Shown here one piece after another: positions 7,841-15,114 of a DNA stretch of 64,000 nt. Below the pieces are notes generated by a model. That model was given only the letters and a program-made list of their open reading frames with translations. It was not told the origin of the DNA and searched no databases. This stretch comes from an uncultured Pelagibacteraceae bacterium. Its GTDB lineage: Bacteria; Pseudomonadota; Alphaproteobacteria; Pelagibacterales; Pelagibacteraceae. The stretch is taken from the NCBI GenBank assembly GCA_902594705.1, contig CACJNI010000001.1, forward strand, positions 1 through 64,000, read 5' to 3'. The stretch's first letter is position 1; each line of letters starts with the position of its first letter. Position numbers and translations under genes: made by a program.

Positions 7841-8848
7841 ATGCCTGTAACAAGCAAATTCGTAGCTTTAAAAAACTATATCTCTACAGGTCTGCCAAAA
7901 CAAACTGACTTTGAAATAAAAACAAAAGAGATATCTTTAGATGCCAAGAACAATATATTGGTTTTAAATTTATGGATTTCAGTTGATCCTTATATGAGGG
8001 CAAGGATGACTGAAAGAAAAAACTATAAACCGCCTTTTAATATTGGTGAAGAGATGGAAGGTTATGCTTTAGGTATAGTTAAAGAGTCTAAAGACAAAAA
8101 TTTTAAAGAAGGAGATATTGTTTTTAGTAATTTCGGAATGAGAGATTACTTTGTTTGTAATTCCAATGATCTAAAAAAAATTGAGCCAATGAATATTCCT
8201 ATTCAAACATATCTGGGTCCACTTGGAATGACAGGTCATACAGCTTATATAGGACTTTTTAAACATGGTGAATTAAAACCAGGTCAAACAATCCTTGTTT
8301 CTTCAGCTGGAGGTAGTGTTGGATCTACTGTTTGTCAAATTGCAAAAAATATGGGTTGTAAAGTAATTGCAAGTACAGGATCTGATGAAAAAGTTAAATG
8401 GCTGAAAAATGATTTAAAAATTGATCATGCGTTTAACTATAAAAAAATTGAAAATCTTGTTTTGCATCTTAAAGAAGTTTGTCCTGAAGGATTTGATTTA
8501 TATTTTGATAATGTAGGTGGTGATTTCTTAGAGTCAGCTATTTTTCAAATGAAGAACTTTGGAAGAATTGTAATTTGTGGAAGGATATCCCAAATGAATG
8601 CAACTAATCCTGGCTCTGGTTTAAAAAATATGGCTCATGTTCTTGTAAAAAGACTAACTATTAAAGGTTTTATAATTTTTGATCATGAAGATGATCGAGA
8701 ACAGTTTGAAACCGATATGGCTAAATGGCTATTAGAAGATAAAATTAAATTTAAGGAAACTGTTTACGAGGGTATAGAAAATACGCCAAAATCATTCATT
8801 GATTTATTAGAAGGTAAAAACATAGGAAAAATGCTTGTAAAAATTTAA
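7841..8848 (+). CDS. Zinc-free MDR oxidoreductase, CurA/leukotriene reductase type
   Basis: A 335-aa medium-chain reductase that uses NADPH to reduce double bonds of enones or quinones. Visible are the SVDPYMRARM segment and GPLGMTGHTAY block typical of the prostaglandin-reductase/curcumin-reductase branch, the AGGSVGSTVCQIAK nucleotide site and DLYFDNVGG. The catalytic zinc cysteines of alcohol dehydrogenases are absent. It probably shares a transcript with msrA (3 base gap), consistent with detoxifying oxidation products. The natural substrate cannot be read from sequence. Confidence 0.88.
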   Translation: MPVTSKFVALKNYISTGLPKQTDFEIKTKEISLDAKNNILVLNLWISVDPYMRARMTERKNYKPPFNIGEEMEGYALGIVKESKDKNFKEGDIVFSNFGMRDYFVCNSNDLKKIEPMNIPIQTYLGPLGMTGHTAYIGLFKHGELKPGQTILVSSAGGSVGSTVCQIAKNMGCKVIASTGSDEKVKWLKNDLKIDHAFNYKKIENLVLHLKEVCPEGFDLYFDNVGGDFLESAIFQMKNFGRIVICGRISQMNATNPGSGLKNMAHVLVKRLTIKGFIIFDHEDDREQFETDMAKWLLEDKIKFKETVYEGIENTPKSFIDLLEGKNIGKMLVKI

Positions 8849-8859
8849 TTAGAATTTTT

Positions 8860-9030
8860 ATGAAATTTTTTAAGAAATTTTATAGACCCTTTTTATTAAC
8901 CTATATTTTTTTGAGTATAGCTATCAGTTTTTATCCTTCATTTGATTTTTACTCACTAAAAGGTCAAATTCTTATAATTGCCGTATCTTTTTTTAATGGG
9001 ATAATGGGAGTTTACGTAAAAAAATTATAA
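8860..9030 (+). CDS. Small membrane protein (56 aa)
   Basis: A short ORF starting 11 bases after the MDR stop codon. It begins MKFFKKFYRPF and has two hydrophobic segments (about residues 11-25 and 36-52), with a basic N-terminus and the ending VYVKKL, so two membrane helices are likely. The stop overlaps the convergent FAD oxidoreductase gene by 6 bases. I recognise no family; codon use and tight packing favour a real gene. Confidence 0.6.
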   Translation: MKFFKKFYRPFLLTYIFLSIAISFYPSFDFYSLKGQILIIAVSFFNGIMGVYVKKL

Positions 9031-10128
9031 GACGTAGGGCTCGGGTCTTGCAGAACTATTTAATACTCTTTCGACTGCGAAAACACTAATATCTATAGTT
9101 TGATAACTGCCTGTAGTTATTAATTCAGTTAGAGCTCTACCAATTCCTGGTGCTTGCATTAAACCTCTGCCAGTAAATCCTGAGGCCATGTAAACATTTT
9201 CATATTTTGGATGTTTTCCAACTACAGCATTATTATCTAATTTGTTACAATCATAATATCCAGCCCATCCACCTGTTAATTTGAGTTCTTCAAATGCTGG
9301 TATTCTTTTTGCAAGAGCAGGCCAAACTAATTCTTCAAAATCATTCCATGCAGGTTCGAGATCTTCTGCATCAAAAACTGAAATTGGAGAACCTGCTAAA
9401 TATTCTTTTCCTTCTGGTCGCCAATATACTCCTGTTGTTAGATCTCCAGATAATGGCATCTCTGGAATATGTTTAGGACATTTAACTCTAAAGACTGTAT
9501 GTTTTTGAGGTACTACAGGAATATCTTCAAGTAGTTCCTTAGTCCAGCACCCGGCTGCGGAAATAATTGTCTTTGCATTAATTTCAGATAGGCTCTTAAC
9601 CTCTCCCTTAATAAATTCTGCCCCAAGATCAATTGCTTTATGCTTTAAAGCGCTATGAAATAAAAATGGATCAATCCATCCCTCACTCTTGTTATCAGTA
9701 AATGTTGCAGTTTCAATTCCTTCCTCATTAATGTAAGGAAAATAGTTTTTCAATTCAGAACCTTTAATATTTTTTGTACCCGCTTCACATTCTTTATGAT
9801 TTTCTAAAGCTCTGTATTGCTCTTCAGCATGATCTGGTCCAAACATTAGAAGATATCCATTGGGCACCATGCTAGCTGTTGGATTTGGATTTTTTTCAGT
9901 TTTCAATAATTCTGGTATTTGAAATATAAATTCCCTTGCAAATTTTCCTAAAAGAATATTTTCTTTTTGAAAAAACTGTCGTCTAAATCCACCAAGTGAT
10001 AATGGGAATGATGCAGTTTTATAAGTTGGATCCCTTTCAATGACTTTTACTTTTCTGCCTTCTTTGGACATAAAGTATGCAGTTGCAGCTCCAATTATAC
10101 CACCACCTACTATTACAACATCATCCAT
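9025..10128 (-). CDS. FAD-dependent oxidoreductase, DAO/FOXRED1-like
   Basis: A 367-aa flavoenzyme of the D-amino-acid oxidase superfamily. The N-terminus holds the dinucleotide site VVIVGGGIIGAATAY, followed by the LGGFRRQFFQKENI segment found in FOXRED1, sarcosine and dimethylglycine oxidase relatives; the C-terminal ASGFTGRGLMQAPGIGRAL binds FAD. It likely oxidises an N-methylated or small amino acid. There is no covalent-flavin cysteine that I can assign. It is followed upstream by tspO (1 base between them), possibly cotranscribed. Confidence 0.85.
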   Translation of the reverse strand: MDDVVIVGGGIIGAATAYFMSKEGRKVKVIERDPTYKTASFPLSLGGFRRQFFQKENILLGKFAREFIFQIPELLKTEKNPNPTASMVPNGYLLMFGPDHAEEQYRALENHKECEAGTKNIKGSELKNYFPYINEEGIETATFTDNKSEGWIDPFLFHSALKHKAIDLGAEFIKGEVKSLSEINAKTIISAAGCWTKELLEDIPVVPQKHTVFRVKCPKHIPEMPLSGDLTTGVYWRPEGKEYLAGSPISVFDAEDLEPAWNDFEELVWPALAKRIPAFEELKLTGGWAGYYDCNKLDNNAVVGKHPKYENVYMASGFTGRGLMQAPGIGRALTELITTGSYQTIDISVFAVERVLNSSARPEPYVL

Positions 10129-10129
10129 A

Positions 10130-10597
10130 TTAGTTTATCAAAAAAATGTTTATATTTAAAAGCAATGCAAAACAACACCATAACAAATATGGAATCATCA
10201 AATACATGCTTAATAGACTTATATTCTTATATTTAAATACCAATAAAACAATAAATATAATTAACACAACAAGATTTAAAATTGCTAAAGAAATATTATG
10301 GAAACCAAAGAAAACAACACTCCAAGTTGTATTAAAAAAAAGATGAATGAAATATAAAAATACAATATTTAAATTTTTTGTGTTTTTATGCCACGCATTC
10401 CATATGGCTATTGTCATAAATAAATAAAGTAATGTCCATACTGGCCCAAATATCCAATCTGGTGGATTGTATTGAGGTTTAGATAAATTTGAATACCAAG
10501 GTTCTTTAAAATTTATAGTAACCAAACCTCCAATAAATGAAGCTGAAAACGTAGTAATTGCAAAGAGAATAAAAGATAAAATTTTATTTTTTAGCAT
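10130..10597 (-). CDS. tspO: TspO/MBR family membrane protein
   Basis: A 155-aa tryptophan-rich protein with five predicted helices. The family blocks are visible: EPWYSNLSKPQYNPPDWIFGPVWT and LYLFMTIAIW. TspO proteins bind porphyrins and, in Rhodobacter, modulate oxygen and light control of pigment genes; in others they affect stress responses. It is transcribed divergently from the SDR gene with a 24-base gap, so both promoters overlap. The neighbouring Cfa cluster suggests a shared light or oxidative stress role, which is inference. Confidence 0.9.
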   Translation of the reverse strand: MLKNKILSFILFAITTFSASFIGGLVTINFKEPWYSNLSKPQYNPPDWIFGPVWTLLYLFMTIAIWNAWHKNTKNLNIVFLYFIHLFFNTTWSVVFFGFHNISLAILNLVVLIIFIVLLVFKYKNISLLSMYLMIPYLLWCCFALLLNINIFLIN

Positions 10598-10621
10598 TTA
10601 AGTACTATACAGCAGTTAAAT

Positions 10622-11380
10622 ATGAATAAAAAAGTAATTTGGATCACCGGCGGAAGCACAGGAATTGGGAAAGCACTTGCATTAAAATTTGCTAATAATG
10701 GATGGACAGTTGCTATTTCCGCAAGAAGAGAAAATTTATTGAAAGAAATTGAAGATAAGCATCAAAATATTAAATCTTTTCCTCTTGATGTAAATGATAA
10801 GGAAAAGTGTAAGTCTGTTTTTGAAAATATAAAAAAGGAAATTGGGGATGTTGAAATTTGTTTTTTTTCTACAGGTACCTGGGATCCAAAAAAAGAAAAA
10901 GAAATTGATGTAGAGCAAATTGAAAATGTATTTAAAGTAAATTTTTTTGGAACATTAAATTGTATAAAAGCAGTTGAAACTCATTTTCGAGAAAGAGGAA
11001 AAGGTATTATTACCATTGTATCTTCGATTGCAGGATATAAAGGCTTACCTAACTCAAGTGGCTATGGACCATCCAAAGCTGCTTTAAGTAATCTTGCTGA
11101 AAGTTTACATTTTGATTTTGGAAGATATGGCGTGAGGGTTTGTTTAGTTTCTCCAGGTTTTATAAAAACACCAATGACTGATAAGAATGATTTTAAGATG
11201 CCTTTTCTAAAAACTCCAGAATTCTCGGCAGACAAAATTTATGATGGGCTTATTAATGGTTCTAATTTTGAAATACATTACCCAAAAGAATTAACTTTGA
11301 TCCTTAAATTTTTAAAAATAATTCCTGATCGATTATATTTTTATTTAATACGGAAATTAACTAAATTACAAAAAAAATAA
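10622..11380 (+). CDS. Short-chain dehydrogenase/reductase
   Basis: A 252-aa classical SDR: the TGGSTGIGKALA nucleotide loop at the N-terminus, the SSIAGYKG serine strand, and the catalytic Tyr-x-x-x-Lys as YGPSK, followed by VSPGFIKTPM. The tail is hydrophobic and basic, suggesting membrane association. It converges on the DUF3833 gene with a 2 base gap. In several proteobacteria an SDR of this kind travels with Cfa, DUF1365 and DUF3833 genes, so it probably belongs to the adjacent lipid cluster. Confidence 0.85.
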   Translation: MNKKVIWITGGSTGIGKALALKFANNGWTVAISARRENLLKEIEDKHQNIKSFPLDVNDKEKCKSVFENIKKEIGDVEICFFSTGTWDPKKEKEIDVEQIENVFKVNFFGTLNCIKAVETHFRERGKGIITIVSSIAGYKGLPNSSGYGPSKAALSNLAESLHFDFGRYGVRVCLVSPGFIKTPMTDKNDFKMPFLKTPEFSADKIYDGLINGSNFEIHYPKELTLILKFLKIIPDRLYFYLIRKLTKLQKK

Positions 11381-11382
11381 AA

Positions 11383-11931
11383 TTAATCTTTAACAAACAT
11401 CACGGTCAACTCTGCGACTTTAATTCCAAATTTTGTCATTTTAGCTCTGTTGATAGCTACTCTTTCGTCTTGCATAAATATCCAATCATCAAAAGTAATT
11501 TTGATATTTTTTCCTTTCACAGGAACTAACAAAACATACTCAAATTTAAATGCTGGGCCATATGAATACCCCCTAGCCTTACCAACTACATCGCCTGCAG
11601 TTCCCTCGTAATTATGTTCATCAATTTTATCTATTACCCATTGCCTATTTTGTATTTCACCATCATTCCAAATAAATTTTTCGTCTAATATAAGTTGTTT
11701 GCCATCCCACTTACCGTCTAGGTCTGCTGAGAATTGTCTTGTAACTTTACCTGATCTGTTTTGTAGTATACCCCAAGCTTTGACGTTTCCGCTTAAATAT
11801 TCTTCAATTATTAGTCTTGGTTTTTGATCTTTAAAATCTTCTGGTTTCATAGATTGATTATTTATACAGCTTGTAATTAATCCTGTGAAAATTATCAATA
11901 AAAATACTTTAAAAAATTTTTTGTTAATCAT
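11383..11931 (-). CDS. DUF3833 lipoprotein
   Basis: A 182-aa protein with a lipoprotein signal (hydrophobic residues 6-20, lipobox LITSC, C22). The body matches DUF3833: EEYLSGNVKAWG, DLDGKWDGKQLILDE, and the WIFMQDERVAINRA segment. Function is undescribed, but the family occurs next to Cfa-like methyltransferases. It is the last gene of the four-gene Cfa cluster, 1 base after cfa. It is likely anchored in the inner or outer membrane facing the periplasm. Confidence 0.85.
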   Translation of the reverse strand: MINKKFFKVFLLIIFTGLITSCINNQSMKPEDFKDQKPRLIIEEYLSGNVKAWGILQNRSGKVTRQFSADLDGKWDGKQLILDEKFIWNDGEIQNRQWVIDKIDEHNYEGTAGDVVGKARGYSYGPAFKFEYVLLVPVKGKNIKITFDDWIFMQDERVAINRAKMTKFGIKVAELTVMFVKD

Positions 11932-11932
11932 A

Positions 11933-13114
11933 TTAAATTTTATTTTGCATGGAAAATTGAATTAAATCTATATTCTTTGATTTAAACCCAGCTTCACAAT
12001 ATGACAAATAAAAATGCCACATACGTTTAAATTTATTATCAAATCCATGTTTTGAAATCTCTTCCCATTTTTTTAGGAATTCATCTCTCCATATTTTTAA
12101 AGTATTGGAGTAGTGAGAGCCATATGACTCATATTTTTTAATTTCTAAACCGTTGCTACTAGATAAATCATATAATTTTCTTTTTGATGGCAAAAAACCT
12201 CCAGGAAATATGTATTTTTGTATAAAGTCTTCTTTGGTTTTATATCTGTCAAATAAACTATCATCGATTGTTATCGCTTGTATCGCGGCCCTTCCATTCT
12301 CAGATAGATTTTTTTTAATACTTTTAAAATAATTGACTAAATAATTTTGCCCAACCGCTTCTATCATTTCTATAGATGCGATAGAGTCATATTTGTCTTT
12401 TACATCTCTATAATCTTTCAAAAATATATTCACTTTTTCATTCAATCCATTTTCAAATATTCTTTTTTTTGAAAATTCAAATTGCTCTTTAGAAATTGTT
12501 ATACAATCTAATTTTACATCATAATTTTTACCCACATATTCAGCAAAGCCACCCCAGCCACAGCCAATTTCTAAAATTTTATTTCCTACGTTTGGCTTTA
12601 TTAATTCTGTAAGCTTTTTATATTTATTTAGTTGAGCAGAAAATAAATCGTCTTTTTGTTTTTCAAAAATTGCACTTGAATAAGTAAGTGAAGGATCCAA
12701 CCATAATGAAAAGAAATCATTTCCTAAATCATAATGTTTTGAAATATTTTTCTTACTTCTACTCTTATTATTTTTTATGAAAATACTCTTTAATTTATTA
12801 ATCATTGATAAATCAAAAATACCTGAAAATTTATAGACAATTTTTATATTTTTAGCTGTTATTTCTATTAGATTAGTTAGATTATCTGTTTCAAATTCAT
12901 TTCGCATGTATGCTTCTGCAAGTCCTACACTTCCCGATTTTATTATTTGAAGTGTTAAACCAGGTTTGTTAATTTTAATCTTTGCTCTTAATTGTTCACT
13001 CTCATTACCAAACTTATATATTTTGCTGTCATGATTTTGAATTTCAAGAAATCCATGCTTTATTAGTTTTAGAGAATTAAATACGATTTTATCTGACAAA
13101 AGATTAAAATTCAT
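11933..13114 (-). CDS. cfa: Cfa-family fatty-acyl-phospholipid methyltransferase
   Basis: A 393-aa SAM enzyme that methylates or cyclopropanates double bonds of membrane phospholipid acyl chains. The SAM site is ILEIGCGWGGFAEY; other family blocks are HYDLGNDFFSLWLDPSLTYSSA, SIEMIEAVGQ and KYIFPGGFLPS. It overlaps the upstream DUF1365 gene by 4 bases. In Rhodobacter, Cfa-like enzymes paired with flavoproteins make branched and furan fatty acids (recalled, not checked), so the product need not be a cyclopropane ring. Confidence 0.92.
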   Translation of the reverse strand: MNFNLLSDKIVFNSLKLIKHGFLEIQNHDSKIYKFGNESEQLRAKIKINKPGLTLQIIKSGSVGLAEAYMRNEFETDNLTNLIEITAKNIKIVYKFSGIFDLSMINKLKSIFIKNNKSRSKKNISKHYDLGNDFFSLWLDPSLTYSSAIFEKQKDDLFSAQLNKYKKLTELIKPNVGNKILEIGCGWGGFAEYVGKNYDVKLDCITISKEQFEFSKKRIFENGLNEKVNIFLKDYRDVKDKYDSIASIEMIEAVGQNYLVNYFKSIKKNLSENGRAAIQAITIDDSLFDRYKTKEDFIQKYIFPGGFLPSKRKLYDLSSSNGLEIKKYESYGSHYSNTLKIWRDEFLKKWEEISKHGFDNKFKRMWHFYLSYCEAGFKSKNIDLIQFSMQNKI

Positions 13115-13878
13115 TTTTTTTCAAACGTAATATTATTTTTTATTTTTATGTTTTTTTTAACTAACTTAACTCCCTTTAACCATAATTTTAATGCTTCAAA
13201 ATGAATTGCGGCAATAACTTTAAAGGTCATTAAAGGGTGAGAAATATAAGATATAAGCATATTTTTATTGTTAATTTCTTTTGCAACCCCATCTTGTGAA
13301 GCATATAACAATTTTCCCTCCTTATCACTTTGATCAATTATTACGGATAACATTTTTTCAGGTTTGAGGATTCTAAAATTGTATTTACTTTTCATTTCAA
13401 TAAATGGTGAAACGAAAAACTTCTTCTCACAGCTATTTGTAATTATTTTTTCGTCGTTGACTTTAAATATATAAGTATGTTGCTCGCCAAATGTATTTTT
13501 AACTTCATACAATATAGCTATAATTTTTGAATGATTATCATAAACGAAAAAAATACTTAATGGATTAAATACGTAACCAAATATTCTAGGATAACAAAGC
13601 AATTTTACCTTTATGTTTTCAAATTGAATGTTGTTTGATTTTAAATTTTCTATTACCCAGGCTTTTAAATCACTACCATCTCTAGGTCCGTGATCTTTGT
13701 CATAAAAACTTAAAATATTAAAACTATTGTTAGAAAAAATTTTAATTTTTTTTTGTATCAAATTAATTTCATCAAGATCTAAAAAGAGTGAGAAAACGTT
13801 GTATTTAAAAAAGTGATATTTTGGCTTAAATCTTTTATGAATTACTTTACCTTCGTAAATATTGGAATTTTTAATCAT
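13111..13878 (-). CDS. DUF1365 protein
   Basis: A 255-aa protein of the DUF1365 family, recognised by the N-terminal EGKVIHKRFKPKYHFFKYNVF block, the KLLCYPRIFGYVFNPLSIFF core and YEVKNTFGEQHTY. No enzymatic activity is established; the family is a constant neighbour of Cfa-type methyltransferases and the amine-oxidase-like flavoprotein. It overlaps both neighbours (8 bases upstream, 4 downstream), implying coupled translation and possibly a complex. Confidence 0.88.
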   Translation of the reverse strand: MIKNSNIYEGKVIHKRFKPKYHFFKYNVFSLFLDLDEINLIQKKIKIFSNNSFNILSFYDKDHGPRDGSDLKAWVIENLKSNNIQFENIKVKLLCYPRIFGYVFNPLSIFFVYDNHSKIIAILYEVKNTFGEQHTYIFKVNDEKIITNSCEKKFFVSPFIEMKSKYNFRILKPEKMLSVIIDQSDKEGKLLYASQDGVAKEINNKNMLISYISHPLMTFKVIAAIHFEALKLWLKGVKLVKKNIKIKNNITFEKK

Positions 13879-15109
13879 TTAGGTTTTCAATCATATTAAT
13901 GGATGATTTTATTCCATCTTCATGAAAACCGTAACCAAAATAACTTCCACAAAACAATACATTTCTTTTATTTTGTATTTCTTTTAATAATTTTTGATTA
14001 TTCAAAGCATCTTGATCAAAATAAGGGTGGGTAAAAGTAACTTTTTGTAGGATTTTTTTTTGATCTATTTCAAAAAAAGGATTTAAGGTTAAGAAAATAT
14101 TTTTTTCTGTCTTCAGATTTTGTAATAAGTTCAACCAATAAGTTAATGATGTCTTACTAATATCTGATTTATCAACTGAGGAATTCCATGAAGACCAAAC
14201 TTTTTTATTGTTTGGCATACATACATCGTCAGTATGTATTACTGCTAGATTGGATTTATATTTAAAATTTGAAAGTATTTTTTTTTCATCCTCAGTCGGC
14301 TCACTCAAAATTTTCAATGCATCATCTGCATGAGTAGCGATGACAACTTTATCATAGTCAAAAAATTCGTTACTAGCACCGTAATATATTTGAACACCAA
14401 TTTTATTTCTTTTTATCGAACTAATCTTATAATTTTTAAAATATTCTCCACTTATTTGAGTTAATACTTTCTCTACATAAGTTCTACTTCTGTTGGTGAC
14501 TGTGTACCATTGTGGTCTATTTTTTAATTTAAAAAGTCCATGATTTTGAAAAAATTTTAAAAAAAATTTAATTGGCATTTGATTTGCTTCTACTGGGGGC
14601 ATAGACCAGATAGCAGAAACCATTGGGATTAGATGAAAATTAATAAAATTTTTTGACCATTTATTTTTTTCAAGAAATTCACCAAGAGTAATCTCTTCAT
14701 TTAAACTTTTAATTTGATCACACTTTTTGTAGAAATTTATAATATCAAAAAACATTTTTAAAAATTTTAAATTAAAAAGATTAGCTTTATTTGCAAAAAT
14801 TCCGTTTAAACCTCTACCACAATATTCATAATTTGTATCTTTTACAGAAACAGAAAATGACATATCGCTTTTTTCAATTTCAATTTTTAATTCGTTAAAA
14901 AAATTTATGAGATTTGGATAAGTTTCATGATTAAAAACAATAAAGCCAATATCTACAGGAACTTTTTTACCATTAATTAAAGTATCTAAAGTATATGAAT
15001 GACCACCAAAATGATCTTCGCTTTCGAATAAATCAACATGATGTTTTTTGGAAAGCTTTTGTGCTGCTGATAAACCAGAGATTCCTGATCCGATTACTGC
15101 AATTCGCAT
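13871..15109 (-). CDS. NAD(P)/FAD-dependent amine-oxidase-like flavoprotein
   Basis: A 412-aa flavoprotein starting with the FAD site IAVIGSGISGLSAAQKL and the FESEDHFGGHSYT loop, with VPVDIGFIVFNHETYPN and the C-terminal VLFCGSYFGYGFHEDG. This subgroup is found with Cfa and DUF1365 genes and is thought to act on acyl chains. The start lies 5 bases after the gcvP stop, so readthrough from the glycine-controlled operon is possible. Enzyme reaction is unproven. Confidence 0.85.
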   Translation of the reverse strand: MRIAVIGSGISGLSAAQKLSKKHHVDLFESEDHFGGHSYTLDTLINGKKVPVDIGFIVFNHETYPNLINFFNELKIEIEKSDMSFSVSVKDTNYEYCGRGLNGIFANKANLFNLKFLKMFFDIINFYKKCDQIKSLNEEITLGEFLEKNKWSKNFINFHLIPMVSAIWSMPPVEANQMPIKFFLKFFQNHGLFKLKNRPQWYTVTNRSRTYVEKVLTQISGEYFKNYKISSIKRNKIGVQIYYGASNEFFDYDKVVIATHADDALKILSEPTEDEKKILSNFKYKSNLAVIHTDDVCMPNNKKVWSSWNSSVDKSDISKTSLTYWLNLLQNLKTEKNIFLTLNPFFEIDQKKILQKVTFTHPYFDQDALNNQKLLKEIQNKRNVLFCGSYFGYGFHEDGIKSSINMIENLND

Positions 15110-15114
15110 TAAGG

